Below, piece by piece: positions 12,401 to 23,027 of a DNA stretch of 64,000 bases. The translations under genes and the position numbers were made by a program. Under the pieces are notes generated by a model. It did not search any database. It saw only the letters and a list, made by a program, of their open reading frames with translations, and had not been told where the DNA came from. Source of the stretch: Chrysogorgia sp. JL179-B06 (taxonomy: Eukaryota; Cnidaria; Anthozoa; Scleralcyonacea; Chrysogorgiidae); the NCBI GenBank assembly GCA_035772405.1, contig JAYKKM010000122.1:3351001-3415000 (forward strand), in the 5' to 3' direction. Numbering within the stretch: position 1 is the stretch's first letter; each line of letters begins with the position of its first letter.

Positions 12401-15400
12401 TGTTAAAATGTTTAGGGTTGGAAAACTGAACGCGTTGTTGACCAGTTTGATGATGGACGTATCATTGTCGTCTTACCACATGATCATTTTACACACCAAA
12501 GGAAGGTATTGTACAGTACATGTATATTGTATATAATCAAATCTAGAAACAATACACTGTTACTTTCCGAATTTTACAGTCCACGGTGTTTCCTGCAAAA
12601 TTATATTTATTTCATGCATGTACAAAATGAAGCGAGATCTTAGCGTAAAAGCATTTGTTTTTGCGATTTCTTTTTTAAAAGGTGACTAATGTAAGAACAG
12701 TTGTAGACAACGAACTTGGTTTTTCGTCGGAAACATCGCTTCGAATGCAAGACTCCAAGGTAAATTTTGAGATTAATCCTTTTCAATTTTAAATGTAAAC
12801 TTTTGTGTTTAAAACTCTATATTCCTGCATGCATTGTTTCAAACAACACAGCAAATTGGAGTTCTTTATAATTTTTCCTTACGACAAATCATCCAAATCA
12901 ATTTATTATTATCATAATTTTCCCACCTCTGTCGGAAGCGAAAGTTGTTTCGACTCCCCTGTTCCTGGTCAAACGAGAATGAGAGTTGACGAGAATTGGT
13001 AGACAAGAGTTTTTAGGAGAGTTGTTGCGACTGTCCTTGCTCTTATAGTCAAACGAGAATGAGAGTTGATGGACAAGAAATTTGTATGAGAGTTGTTTCG
13101 TCTCCCCTTGCTCTTATAGTCAAACGAGAATGAGAGATGATGAGAGATGCTATGGACAAGAGTTTGTATGAGAGTTGTTTCGACTGTCCTTGCTCTTATA
13201 GTCAAACGAGAATGAGAGTTGATGGACAAGAAATTTGTATGAGAGTTGTTTCGTCTCCCCTTGCTCTTATAGTCAAACGAGAATGAGAGATGATGAGAGA
13301 TGCTATGGACAAGAGTTTGTATGAGAGTTGTTTCGACTGTCCTTGCTCTTATAGTCAAACGAGAATGAGAGTTGATGAGAGATGCTGGACAACAGTTTTT
13401 ATGAGAGTTGTTTCAACTCTCTTTGCTCCTGCTCAAACGAGAATGATAGTTGATGAGAGCTGGTAGTCAAGAGTTTGTATGCGAGTTGTTTCGACTATCC
13501 TTGCTCTTATGGTCAAACGAGAATGAGAGTTGATGGACAAGAAATTTGTGTCAAACGAGAAGGGTGTTGATTAGAGTTGCTAGACAAGAGTTTGTATGAG
13601 AGTTGTTTCAACTCTTCTTGCTTCTTGTCAAACAAGGATGAGAGTTGATGAGAGTTGGTAGACAAGATTTTGCATGAGAGTTGTTTCGACTCTCCTTGCT
13701 CTTAGTCAAACGAGAATGAGAGTTTATGAGAGTTGGTAAACAATAGTTTGTGTGAGAGTTGTTTCGAGTTCATCAACTCTCATCCTCGCATGCTCTCTAG
13801 CAATTCTACTTTTCATAATTCTTCCTACTTTTTCTCTTATCCTAGTTTTTTGTTTCGTGAAATTAATTTGCTAGTTTTGTCTTTGATACTGTCAGGATAA
13901 TGTAGTATATATTCTCCTGGCTGGAGATAATAAACTACTGAAATTCCTACTTTTGGTACTACTTATTTGTACATTTTTTGTTTAACTAAGCGCGGGAATT
14001 AACTGTATGTTCGTTGTAGACCTACATGTTTATCACAAACAAGAAGGTGGTTGGCTGCATAGTTGCCGTGGAAATTCAAAAGGTATACTATACAAAACAC
14101 ACATGAGAGTAATTTAATAATGATATTACGTCCCACATTTCTTATTCTACAACACAAGATGAAGAGTTAAGGTTGGGACATACGACGCGACAAATCGCGG
14201 GTACATGTTGCGGGGACATGTTGCAGGGACAAATCCCGTCGTATGCACCATACGAAATTTTAATAAACCACTGCGACAAAATTAAAATAACCAATCAAGG
14301 AACGTTATTTTATTTTGCTTTTCCTTCTCTGACATGTCCCCTCGTGTGTCTTCAACAGGGGAAATGTCCCCGCGACACGCCCCCGCGATTTGTTCCTAAC
14401 CTTCAAGTCTCTCGATATTGAAGAAGTTTCTCTCGAAATTTTAATTATAAGTTATCATTCCACACCAACTTGACCTTTACGCCTTAGTCCGAGTCGGTAG
14501 AGCGTCGGACTAGCAAACCAAAGATCGCGGGTTCGAATACCAGCCCTGGTCAAGTATAGTTTTCTCTCTGTATGGTTTGTCACTCAGAGCAGCACCTAAT
14601 ATAATTTTCTCCACCTGAGTTCGAATTGAGAGTAACCATAAAATTTAATTAATATCATATTTAATTAAGGCTTACGAGTGACTGTTTTTCATTGTGTATT
14701 TCCAATTGCTCTTTTAGGCGTATCCCATGCTACCATCGAGCGCGGACGATCACTGCAAGCCGAGCGTTTTCCCGGGGGCCTGGTGCTGCAGGTGAGCCTG
14801 CGCAAATATGTGCACACATGTCACGGAAAAAATTAACGAAAAAGTTGGACTAATCAACGAAAATGTTGGACTAATATAGTGAATAGACTATACCTTGAGT
14901 TCTGTTGAATTTTTAAAATATGGTATATATCAGGAGATATATGATAATCATGATATCATTTAACAGCGCGTTTATTAAGCTTATAGCAGATGACGGATAA
15001 ATTAACCTGCCCGTCATTTGCAATTGGCTATTCATCCCCTTCGAAAATACTATAATTCTTTGCGCCTTGGTGAACTCTGACAGAAAACATATTGAGTTAA
15101 TAAGAAAAAGGGAGCTTTCTTACACGGCATCGCGATATCTTAGATATTCCTCTTTTCCGTACTACAACCGCTCAGAGGACTTTCAATTTTAGAGCTGTCA
15201 AACTGTGGAACGAAATGGATCAGGTCCGTAAAGAAAGCCCTAACTATAATACTTTTAAACGAAATCTTAAACATCGTATGAAAGATCTGCAATTTTACGA
15301 TTGATATACTACTGTACATGTAGTATTTTGGTTAAAAAAACTATTTTATTATTTAACCTTTGATCCTTATTTTAATGTATTTTAGCTAATATATAGACAC

Positions 15401-15524
15401 TGCATTGATCCTTATTGTACACCTTTTAATCCTTATTCTAATATATCGTAGCTTAGTTTACCTTTTAGCTTTTTATACAAATATTGAAATTGTTTGTTGA
15501 AAAGCCCCACGCCGGGGAACATTT

Positions 15525-15584
<60 letters not shown>

Positions 15585-18500
15585 CCTTTATTGACACTTG
15601 ACAACATAATTATTATATTTACAATATATTATATAGTTAAAATTAAGTCTATTCAAAACCAATTGTTTAAAAATATTCATAATTTATAATAATAATAACA
15701 ATATATTAAATATAAAAGAGTCAGGTAGAAAACAGTCGACTTTCTCCATAACTAAGTTCAATGTTCGTTTCCGATGCATATCTTAATGAGGATACTCTAG
15801 TACCTCATATGCATGCAACCGCTGATCTAATTAAGGCAAACGAAAGAGAACATCTCATCCACGCCAAGGTAATACTATACTCCGTCTTTCTCGTATTTGC
15901 TAACAACTCAGCCATACGTTTGTATGCTATTGAGGTCTCTTTACTTAGCCCGTCAGTGGTAGAAAATACAAGTGGTGTGAAGGAGGCATTCTCTACTTCC
16001 CTGATTCTGTCACCATATTTGCGTTTCTTTGCTTGCTCGTGCTTCCTGTATAAGGCCTGGATATTGGTATTGCGATAGCTCGGTGCATTGGGGTGAAAAA
16101 CCCTTACATCAAAATATGCACTTTGCCGCCGACCCCAGAATCCCCTGGCTCTTATATCAGTTCTAGCATCTTCTTCGCTGTTCTTGGAAGAATGATCTCT
16201 CCATTAAGAGGATGTAACTGTGGTTCTTTCTCAACATCGGTACAAATTTCGCTCAGCCAATCTGCTGTTAGGTCACGGATCTCGTTGTGACGGGCAATGA
16301 CAAGCCCTCCGTGTGGGCATATCATGGCATGGTCAGCTGAGAAACTTATTCCACAGATACAATACTGCGGTATATTTCTCAGTTGCCAACCATATCTTAG
16401 GCAGATGGCATCGCGAAATTCACCTTTGTTTAAGTTAAACCCTTGATCTTTTATTGGTAAAGCCGTTAACCACGATGATGAACCTTTTTCCTTAAGAAGA
16501 TCCATTACTCTTTGCTTCTGCATGGGTAAACTCTCTCTAACTTCTGTAGCTTCGCTTTCCATTTGTTGATCCTTTTGTTTTCGCAGACTTGCTTTGATAT
16601 TCTGTAATTCAGGCTTTCTAAACACTTCGGCCTGATCTTTAATCATCTCCTTCAATGGATCGCTGATTTTCTCCGATGCAGTAAATTGACTATCTGCTTC
16701 GAGTACAGGATTTGTGATGTTAAGTCCTCCAAGGCGTGTTGGAAGGGAAAGCAATTTCCTTTCCTCGCGAGAACATTGACCCCTACCTGCAGTCAAGGCT
16801 GGAATTAGATACTCGTTTATAGCATCTTCTAGTGGCTGAAATAGAATACCAATAGTTTGATTAGTTCGCATTGTATATCTCCATTCCCCTACTATACCAT
16901 GAGTAAATGCAGCATATGCTGAATGGGGATATATTTCAGCTATTTTGGCGAGCTTTGAAATCTCCTCAGACCACTCTTCCACTTTGTTTCCTACATCTTC
17001 TTTAATGAAGGTTGCATATACCAATAGCTGAGCCAAGTAATTTCTGATCCTCCATTGATAATTTGATACCTGTGCCTTCAAATAATCTGGTAGCTTCATC
17101 AAAAAATTCTAGTTTGACCATTAGAGTGGTTTTACCCATGACTGCGAGATGTTGCCACCATTTTCGAAGCGTTTGGATTCTTCCTGCAGCGGTAGAGTCA
17201 TCTGCAAACCACACTTGCTTTACCTCTTGAACTTCTTCTCTGAGACTTCTAATTAATGGAGTGATGGCCAGTGCATACATTGCCATTACTAATGGGTCGC
17301 CTTGTGTTATCCCCTCCGTGGAAAAAATTTCTGCTCCTCCTGCGACAAACAATCTAATTGGTTTACTGTATAATGTGTTATTCAACGCGGTTGATATACC
17401 AGGACATATTACTTTGATATTATGAAAAGCTGCCTGTCGATTAATCGTATTGAAAGCATTTTCAGCATCGACCAGAAGTATAGCCTCTGTTTCATCTAAT
17501 TCTTGAATTTCTTTCATAGCATGAACGGCAGCTTCACAACCAGCTTCGTGACCAGCACAACTTTGTGAAGGGCCTGCAGCTGACTGGATATCTTGACCAA
17601 TCACTTTCAGGATAGATTTAGAAATAATCCTTCTTGGAACTTCACCAATCCCAATAGGTCTTATTCCGGGATTTTTGTTTAGAGGGATTAGGCGACATGC
17701 AACAAATGTTGATACACTTTCAGGTTGAACAGTTGATGTACATAAACGGCGTGCCACACCGGCCAGAGCATTGCACTTTTAAACGAAAAGCAGAAACGAC
17801 GCCACGCGTGTGCATCTACTCCTGATGGGCCGGCTGCTCCCTGTGTTCTACTCGCTGCTTGTTTGATGGTATCCCCAGTTACACGTTCAAAGATGACCGG
17901 ATCATGATAAATTTCTTCGTTTCCTGTTTCTTGAAGAAGTACTTCTACAGGTGGAACTTTTCCTTCAGGATGTTTCTGCATTAATATCTCCCGAGTGGAT
18001 TGGTATGTGGTATTCCCATTTTCATCAACTCCCACAAGTACCAGCTCATCGATTGATAAAAGACCTCCCTTATCTGCATTGGAAATCAAACGAGTAGCTT
18101 GGCGAACTTTTCCTTGTAGCATCAATCGATTAAAGCCTCTTGCAATCTGCTCTAACTCATTTGGTCGACTAACATTTGATTTAATATGCTTTTGGATACA
18201 TTTTCCTTCGCGGAGTAAGCCATCAATATCTCCTTATGACCATAGTTTCATCCGCCGTTCTAAGTGAATTGTATGTTCTTTTGTTTTACTTTTAGCATGT
18301 GGTTTTTGTAGCAGTAGACTTTGCATGACTGAGCAAGCTTTCAAAGCAATACTTTCCAATGGAGCATCATCAGCATACGATTGATATAGTCTTGCCAATT
18401 CTCTTATGAAAGATTTACCAACTTTTCCTGAAGGTACAAGAAAGTTATTACACTTCCAGTACACTATTTCTTCTTATGCATTCGTAATCCGTTGGCAAAA

Positions 18501-18700
18501 AACATTCCCATTTATTTCATTCCATCGAAAATCGGCTTGCGTAGATAGATGATCTTGCTCATTATTTTCCGTATCTCCGCCAGTAATTACTGATTGGCGA
18601 GCCTGTCTTCTTTCATTGATAGTGATCTCGGGTTGGTTCTGGGTCGGTTGATCTATTGTCACTGTTGAACGTTGGTTGCTTATATTTGCATTTTCGTATT

Positions 18701-18734
<34 letters not shown>

Positions 18735-21115
18735 TGAAACTTTCGTGTTGACGTCACGACATGAATTGTTGTACATTTATTGCTTCCCGGATAAAGCTCC
18801 TGGATTTGTCTTTTCTAGTTCCACACCTGTCCGCGCCCAGTGTGGGATAAGCAGGGTCTGGGTACTACAACAATATCGACGTAAAGGAATTGCGACTCGG
18901 CTCTTGGAATGCGTAAGGTAAGATCATATATATATTTTGTCAAATACATATATGGAAAAAGTGACTGCCCCAACCGGGAATCTCTGATCTGGTCTCTAAT
19001 GGTCCGCCCCTTAGCTGATGATATATATTGAACAATTTTTATCAGAAAGTGCATGTGAATGGTTATAAGGGAGCGTTCATTATTTATGGCTGGGGTTGGT
19101 ACCGAAGAGAAATGGACGATACGTGGACGATCGTCAAGCTCATATCCTCAGAAAAATGATTCTGAGTCCCGTACAGGAATGGAACCTATAACCTTCTGAT
19201 TGCCAGTGAGACGCTCTAACCATTGAGCTAACAAGACTCAGATAGAGAGCGAAGGTTACAATAATGTACTGATTCGATTGATATATGTATACTGCCTATG
19301 CGGCAGTCACTATATATCGGTAATGCTTGGATGCGTTAATATACACAATGTTGTATTCACAATGCGTTAATATACACAATGCGTTAATATACACGATATA
19401 CACAATGTTGTTAGCTCTAATATACACAATGCGTTAATATACACAATGTCTCATCGGCAATCAGAACTAAGGTTACAGGTTCCATTCCTGTACGGGACTC
19501 AGAATCATTTTTCTGAGGATATGAGCATGACGATCATCCACGTATCGTCTGTCTAGTCCGAGCTCTCCCACATTCACTACAACATTGTGTATATTAACGA
19601 AGAGAAATGGGTTGGGTAAGCCAAATCTTTGGCGGTAAAAGGTTGGGTAAAGTGGGTAATTATAAAAGAAAATAAATAAATAGAATATAATAGTCTATAG
19701 TTCTAATAATAGTGATACAATGTAAAACATATATATTGCTTGTTGAAGACAGTGTCAGGTAAAACCTCTTGTTAAATAATATTTTCATATAAACAGCAAC
19801 ACACTTTACCTTCCTTTATTTTATTGTGATGATCTCATACTATATGAACCAATATTTAACACGATCAATATCAGATAAGAGCAAGGACGAGACAGTAGAT
19901 AATGGGCGTATGTACATATGTGATATCATGATGATATACATGTATGTAGTATAACCAGGGGTAGAAATTAAGAACATTTTCTAGTTGCCAATGGGCAACT
20001 AGAACTGCGATTTCAGGTTGCCCACAAAAGATTTAGGTTGCCCACTTCTTATGATCGACACTTTCTTTGTGCTTCTTTATTTTAGTCGAAAACTACTACA
20101 GCTCTTCACAAAATTATTTTCAGTTTTCTTGTACTTTTTACAAAGCGAACTCTTCCTCAGTATATTTTAGCCATTCGCGATTGTTTTTTCACGCCGGCAG
20201 AAATACTCGCACTCGATCTTTCTCATAACTACTTTGCTCGCTTCCGGTAGCTTTTGTCTTTTTGGCCGAGTTTGTATCACTATTGGTCAGTGTTTTTTGG
20301 ATCACTGTTACGTTTTCTGGACGCGTACGTGGTAAATCCGAATAGCACTTTCCACAGATGACGTCAGTATCCATGTTTGTCCGCATTTACCCATAATTCT
20401 TGTGGCCATAACAAAAGAAATAACTAATTTCCAATAATTTGTGAGTCAAATTTGGTTTGTTTGTCCGTATTTTGAGCTATAAATAGCAACCAGACACAGT
20501 GCTATTGTAGTAAACTCATTTAAATAAACAAGTACTGTCATGGCGGACGTGCGCGTGCTTTCCAATCGTGGGAAACGCGGGTCGCGAGATTACGGGAGTT
20601 TGCGCGATCTGCGTGGTCGCGAAAACGAAAAGTCGCTGGTTCGTTCGTTCCACTGAAAGTTCTTCGATCATCTATGAAATTGGGTTGCCCGAAGGGCTAC
20701 CAAGTGCCAAAATTTAGTTGCCCAAGTAAAAATTTGGTTGCCCCGGGCAATCGGGCAACCGTTAATTTCGAACCCTGAGTATAACATGTATATGGTTGCA
20801 TCATCTAGTGATGGTTGGGCAGAAGAAATATTCAGTGTTTGAAAGGTTGGGTAAAACCATTTTTGGGTTCAACTTGTTTCTCTTCATTACCAACCCCTGC
20901 CATAAATAATGGCCAATGGAACCGAGGTATCAGTTTACCGTCACCCGCGCGCGTCTGTTTTGGCACCCGCGTGAAATTTTTCATTTTAGGTTTTTTTCAT
21001 TATTTTTTATTATTCTCTTGATTTTTGCATTATTTTTTATTATTCTCTTGATTTTTGCGAAAATATTTTAAAAATTATTTCTCCCAGAAATTCCGTTGGA
21101 AGCCCTCGTACCCCG

Positions 21116-21169
<54 letters not shown>

Positions 21170-21953
21170 TTCCGAACATAGGTAAATCATGTATATACTA
21201 TCCACAATGCGAAGAGTGTCAGGAAGAGCGAATCTTGAAAATATATTAAATTGCATTGCATATAAATGTGTTATAAAATACAGGCAGTTACAGTACATGT
21301 TTTTAGCTCCTAACAACTAGTTTTAGTTTAATAAACATAGGAATTGATGTATCAATATCTGATATTACTTTCCTGAAAGGTCTGTCCTTGATGACAATCC
21401 CTAAAAATATATATTAATACAGTAAAAAATAATGAATAATGAATAATGAACAAAATCCGCATCAGTTTTTTGAAAACATTGTGATGGTAAACTGATACCT
21501 CAGTTCCATTGGCCTAAGTAATAGTTCTAACACGAGTAAGCATTCTTCCTCTGATTTCTAAATATGGACAAGCCGCGGACTTGCTTCTCAAACAAATCCA
21601 TATTTCAAGAGTAAATCGAGATTAAAATTCGGGAAATCTTCGGCTGTAGTCTTCCTCTTATTTCTAAATGCTGATTAAATATTAATTTATTTTGAATTGT
21701 CTTCATGAATTATTAATAAGTGTGAGAAATCAGTATATAAAAGTCTAAATATACCCTTTAATACCAGGTCTATAGGATTCATTATTGATGAAACTGCTCA
21801 CTTGTCGATCATTCTGTCGCTGTTTTTAGGAAGCATTTCATGTTTGGTTGCGTTGTCGCCAAGGAATCATTGGCTTTCTCCGACCCTACGCCTCTCGGAA
21901 AACGACTCGCGGAATCCTACAGCGGTACCGAAAGCTTTTTGGTTTTTCGGTAG
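8394..21953 (+). CDS. ESCO: ESCO1/2-like cohesin acetyltransferase gene, copy A, with one catalytic exon not found
   Basis: ESCO/Eco1 proteins acetylate the SMC3 head in S phase to lock cohesin on sister chromatids. Exons, all with matching phases and GT/AG borders: 8394-9475, 10096-10150, 12052-12183, 12416-12505, 12682-12759, 14020-14082, 14718-14791 and 21830-21953. Family marks: DLGQKDFG before the CxxC...HxxxH finger, GWKTERVV, then KTYMFITNKKVVGCIVA and AWCC. The last exon reads AFSDPTP and ends at TAG. The exon that should carry CGISRIW and the acetyl-CoA-binding RRxGIA motif was not seen between 14792 and 21829. The start is unsure: the frame opens at 8394 after a stop, and its first ATG is at 8493. 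A partly deleted second copy lies at 47-62 kb. Confidence 0.85.
9649..10009. mobile_element. hAT-type MITE with 8-bp target duplication
   Basis: TGGTGTAC at 9641-9648 is repeated at 10010-10017. The element between them starts AGGGGTGGATCAAG and ends CTCCCCTGGATCCGCCCAGGCTG, so its ends are roughly inverted. An 8-bp duplication and AGGGGYGGATC ends are typical of hAT MITEs. It sits in the first ESCO intron and has no transposase. Confidence 0.8.
10096..10150 (+). CDS. ESCO: ESCO copy A, 55-nt exon joining to the zinc finger
   Basis: Flanked by TTCTAG and GTAAAT, this exon encodes KDVSPSSPVSGKMEQMYL. Joined to the next exon it gives MEQMYLDLGQKDFG, the conserved lead-in to the ESCO zinc finger. 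Its length (1 mod 3) repairs the phase between the neighbouring exons, which supports it strongly. It lies 87 bp after a hAT MITE and is absent from copy B. Confidence 0.85.
10436..10570 (-). mobile_element. tRNA-Ala-like SINE (family S1), diverged
   Basis: On the minus strand it shows the same body as the better copy at 50.2 kb, including the GTTGCATTTTTCGCAACTGG hairpin and a tRNA-like head with an A-box-like AGCTC. It lies inside an ESCO intron. Sequence flanking it (AATATTTGGCATTTCACTTG) is the shared 3' part of the family. Confidence 0.65.
10833..11058. mobile_element. MITE with AGGGCCGTAGCA ends
   Basis: AGGGCCGTAGCACGAC at 10833 is mirrored by TGCTACGGCCTTG near 11043-11058. The interior has an 18-20 bp poly-G run at about 10860-10878 and a second G-rich run near 11010. 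It is probably a hAT-like MITE. A related GGCCGTAGCAGGGGC end occurs at about 29938. Confidence 0.65.
11310..11800 (+). repeat. Duplicated intronic segment with a 110-residue ORF
   Basis: The ORF at 11464-11796 recurs almost unchanged at 55004-55336 (one Lys/Gln change). Its core also occurs at 7666-7800 and, inverted, at about 20380-20500. It lies in the ESCO intron upstream of the zinc-finger exon and belongs to the duplicated locus. No domain is recognised. Since the core is a dispersed repeat, the ORF is more likely transposon-derived than a gene. Confidence 0.5.
12052..12759 (+). CDS. ESCO: ESCO copy A, zinc-finger and linker exons
   Basis: Three exons. 12052-12183 encodes the C2H2-type finger: CQTC, NMVYT, PEDE and HLKFH with the usual spacing. 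12416-12505 encodes GWKTERVVDQF and DGRIIVVLP, the start of the acetyltransferase region. 12682-12759 encodes the helix with VVDNELGF. All introns are short with GT/AG ends, and all residues typical of the family are kept, so selection appears to have acted on this copy. Confidence 0.88.
12960..13790 (+). repeat. Minisatellite with units of about 70 bp and a higher-order pattern
   Basis: Units contain GTCAAACGAGAATGAGAGTTGATG, GACAAGA(G/A)TTTGTATGAG and AGTTGTTTCGACTGTCCTTGC in order. Two unit types alternate between about 13070 and 13370. Apparent ORFs through it (for example 12969-13358 on the minus strand) are repeat artefacts. The matching tract in copy B (56.58-56.88, 59.84 and 61.05-61.26 kb) has been split by two transposons. 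Confidence 0.85.
14020..14791 (+). CDS. ESCO: ESCO copy A, exons before the catalytic core
   Basis: 14020-14082 encodes TYMFITNKKVVGCIVAVEIQK, the beta-strand pair before the catalytic motif. 14718-14791 encodes AYPMLPSS...GAWCC and ends on AG, so a following C would give the family's WCCS. The exon expected next (CGISRIW...RRxGIA) is not visible. Instead the downstream DNA is filled by LINE and SINE insertions up to 21.8 kb. Confidence 0.85.
14468..14555 (+). repeat. tRNA-like sequence (AGC anticodon-like loop), probably a SINE head or pseudo-tRNA
   Basis: It contains an A-box-like TAGTCCGAGTCGGTAGAGCG, a CTAGCAA loop and the B-box GGTTCGAAT, bounded by ACTTGACC and GGTCAAGT. The anticodon stem does not pair and the T-stem is imperfect, so a working tRNA is unlikely. 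Copy B of the locus has the equivalent at 61961-62047. Confidence 0.55.
15100..15587 (+). mobile_element. 3' end of a CR1/L2-like LINE with (AAT)n tail
   Basis: A frame encodes RTFNFRAVKLWNEMDQVR and NTFKRNLKHRMKDLQFYD and stops at 15302-15304. The FRA-x-KLWN motif and short F/K-rich end are typical of LINE open frame 2 C-termini. After a 3' UTR the copy ends in a long (AAT)n run at 15526-15587. Strongly 5'-truncated. Confidence 0.75.
15588..18705 (-). mobile_element. LINE with REL-type endonuclease, flanked by (AAT)n
   Basis: A minus-strand LINE whose 3' end (AATAAAGGATTATT) runs into the (AAT)n tail of the neighbouring LINE. Its 5' side abuts the (AAT)n tail of a SINE at 18.70-18.73 kb. 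It carries one long coding region in several frames (next entry). Known precedent: R4-clade element Dong, which also has a restriction-like endonuclease, inserts in TAA repeats; this arrangement fits that behaviour. Confidence 0.75.
15722..18662 (-). pseudogene. LINE polyprotein: reverse transcriptase plus restriction-like endonuclease, frameshifted
   Basis: From the N-terminus: ERRMKLWS near 18.24 kb, GPSGVDAHAWRRFC at about 17.8 kb, PIGIGEVPRRI, RT motif A LLVDAENAFNTINRQ, motif B EGITQGDPLVMAMYAL and motif C VWFADDSTAAG. Then come LIPALTAGRG, LPTRLGGLNI, a CxC...H finger-like segment (CICG...HAMICPHGG) and RHNEIRDLTADWLSE, followed near 16.1 kb by GFWGRRQSAYFDVRVFHP. The last part fits a PD-(D/E)xK nuclease. 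At least four frame changes or stops (near 18.47, 18.23, 17.7, 17.05 and 16.17 kb) and a TGA near 15.79 kb show it is dead. Confidence 0.8.
18700..19015 (-). mobile_element. tRNA-derived SINE (family S2), minus strand, with (ATT)n tail
   Basis: Read on the minus strand: the end of a tRNA-like head (CCCGGTTGGGGCAGTCAC), TCCATATATGTATTTGAC, a unique body of about 200 bp, ATGTCGTGACGTCAACACG, then an (ATT)n tail at 18700-18733. The copy at 63732-64000 matches it nearly base for base in the same orientation. Its tail adjoins the REL-type LINE. Confidence 0.75.
19068..20920. mobile_element. Non-autonomous element with CATTATTTATGGC ends, nested
   Basis: GCGTTCATTATTTATGGCTGGGGTTGGTACCGAAGAGAAATGG (19071 onward) is mirrored imperfectly at about 20876-20918. 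Inside, GGTTGGGTAA motifs occur at both sides (19.61 and 20.84 kb). Two inverted tRNA-like SINE pieces (19117-19270 minus, 19460-19560 plus) share CCTGTACGGGACTCAGAATC. A hAT MITE is nested at 19956-20777. The whole lies in the large last intron of ESCO copy A. Confidence 0.6.
19956..20777. mobile_element. hAT MITE with perfect 8-bp target duplication
   Basis: AGTATAAC precedes (19948-19955) and follows (20778-20785) the element. Ends are CAGGGGTAGAAATTAA and TTAATTTCGAACCCTG. Subterminal blocks repeat GGTTGCCC near both ends. It includes a minus-strand copy of the dispersed module (20380-20500) and no transposase. Both the 8-bp duplication and the CAGGG ends mark it as hAT. Confidence 0.88.
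21116..21169. repeat. Run of 54 cytosines
   Basis: An uninterrupted poly-C run (poly-G on the other strand). Its length should be treated as approximate because such runs are error-prone in sequencing. Flanking DNA shows no gene. The ORFs of Pro or Gly runs through it are artefacts. Confidence 0.9.
21830..21953 (+). CDS. ESCO: ESCO copy A, last exon with AFSDPTP motif
   Basis: After a pyrimidine-rich TTTTTAG acceptor the exon encodes KHFMFGCVVAKESLAFSDPT, then PLGKRLAESY, GTESFLVFR and a TAG stop. The AFSDPTPxGxxxAxxY...FLVY block is diagnostic of the ESCO C-terminus. The phase fits a direct join to 14791 (AG+G), so a transcript skipping the missing exon would stay open but lack acetyl-CoA binding motif A. 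Confidence 0.88.
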
Positions 21954-22267
21954 CCGACGCGTAGAAATACTTACCGAAGCAGTCGTTCTTCAAGGTACGT
22001 TTCTACCGATTATTTATTATCAATTTCCGGCCAGGTGAAAACGAAATGTCTTCGTTTGTATTTTGAATGTGTAATATAGGACATTTATTGGATTCGGCTT
22101 ACCTCGATTAATGTTATCCGCCTCAGTTATTCGGTTCCTCCAAATAACGCGATAGACGACTGCAAATATCCTGTGATTTTTGGACACTAGATTATGTTGA
22201 CTCTAAAAAACCTGTTTGAAACCGGGTTTTTCCCGCGCTTTTCTTCTAAAATTGGAAAGAGCGGAAA

Positions 22268-22356
22268 AGTAAGGTTTTTATAGAATGGGATAATAAATAG
22301 TTATTTATTATCCCATTCTATAAAAACCTTACTGTCTAATAAGTTTATTAGACAGT
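22268..22356. repeat. Two adjacent perfect hairpins
   Basis: The first hairpin has arms of about 32 bp (AGTAAGGTTTTTATAGAATG...) around a 2-base centre, ending at 22333. It is followed at once by a second with 11-bp arms, CTGTCTAATAA and TTATTAGACAG. CTGTCTAATAAG also recurs at about 22586-22597. The region 21954-23027 otherwise shows no gene. Confidence 0.75.
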
Positions 22357-23027
22357 TTTGATTACGTTATAGAGATCGGAGCAAACGTCTTCTATTATTT
22401 TTATAAAATAATTCAGAAACAATTGCTTATAATACTATTACTATGAATAATAACGGCTTTTGATTTGATTTAATGTAAATTTCATTAGTAATACTAACGT
22501 CGCCTGATCGAGACCGGCAAGCTGACCAATCCACAGCGTGCTATTAGTAATTATAATTAAATATCGAGTCGTGTTGTACACTAAACTGTCTAATAAGATA
22601 TAAATACAGTATGCTAAGCTTCATCCAATAATTAGGGAGCTTAGACAATCTAGGAAGTGCACACCGGTAAATAAACATTTAGTTAAATTTTCGTATTTAA
22701 GAAGAGTTGATATAGCTGCACTCGCTTCAACACAGACACTATAGGATCTTTTTAAAAGCCATAAAACGTTTTCAAATTCATAAAACAAGCTTTTTTGAGT
22801 GTCAAGCACTGTTCCAGTAAACCATGGTTTCTTTTATACACCAAAATTTATATTGCTTTTTAACTGCCGGTGAGGTTTCAGTTCTGAACCGCGGACATCG
22901 TCGCTCTAATTTGTTTGTTTTTAAGTATTACTGTTTGACTGCTAACTACCACCTATTGTATATACTTACAGTGCCGTTCAAAGCTATTGAAGAAGAACGA
23001 GGACCCGATCAGTATATAATTTAATTA

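Noticed and set aside
12969..13358. 129-residue minus ORF and the 120-residue ORF at 29613-29975
   Set aside because: Both are read-throughs of minisatellites whose unit length is a multiple of three or nearly so.
14468..14555. Functional tRNA-Ala gene (also 61961-62047 and 50209-50282)
   Set aside because: Stems are imperfect, the anticodon arm does not pair in the first two, and all lie in repeats or SINE bodies.
16152..18125. Group II intron or bacterial retroelement reverse transcriptase
   Set aside because: The motif order, the REL-type end (RHNEIRD, AYFDVRV) and animal context fit a LINE.
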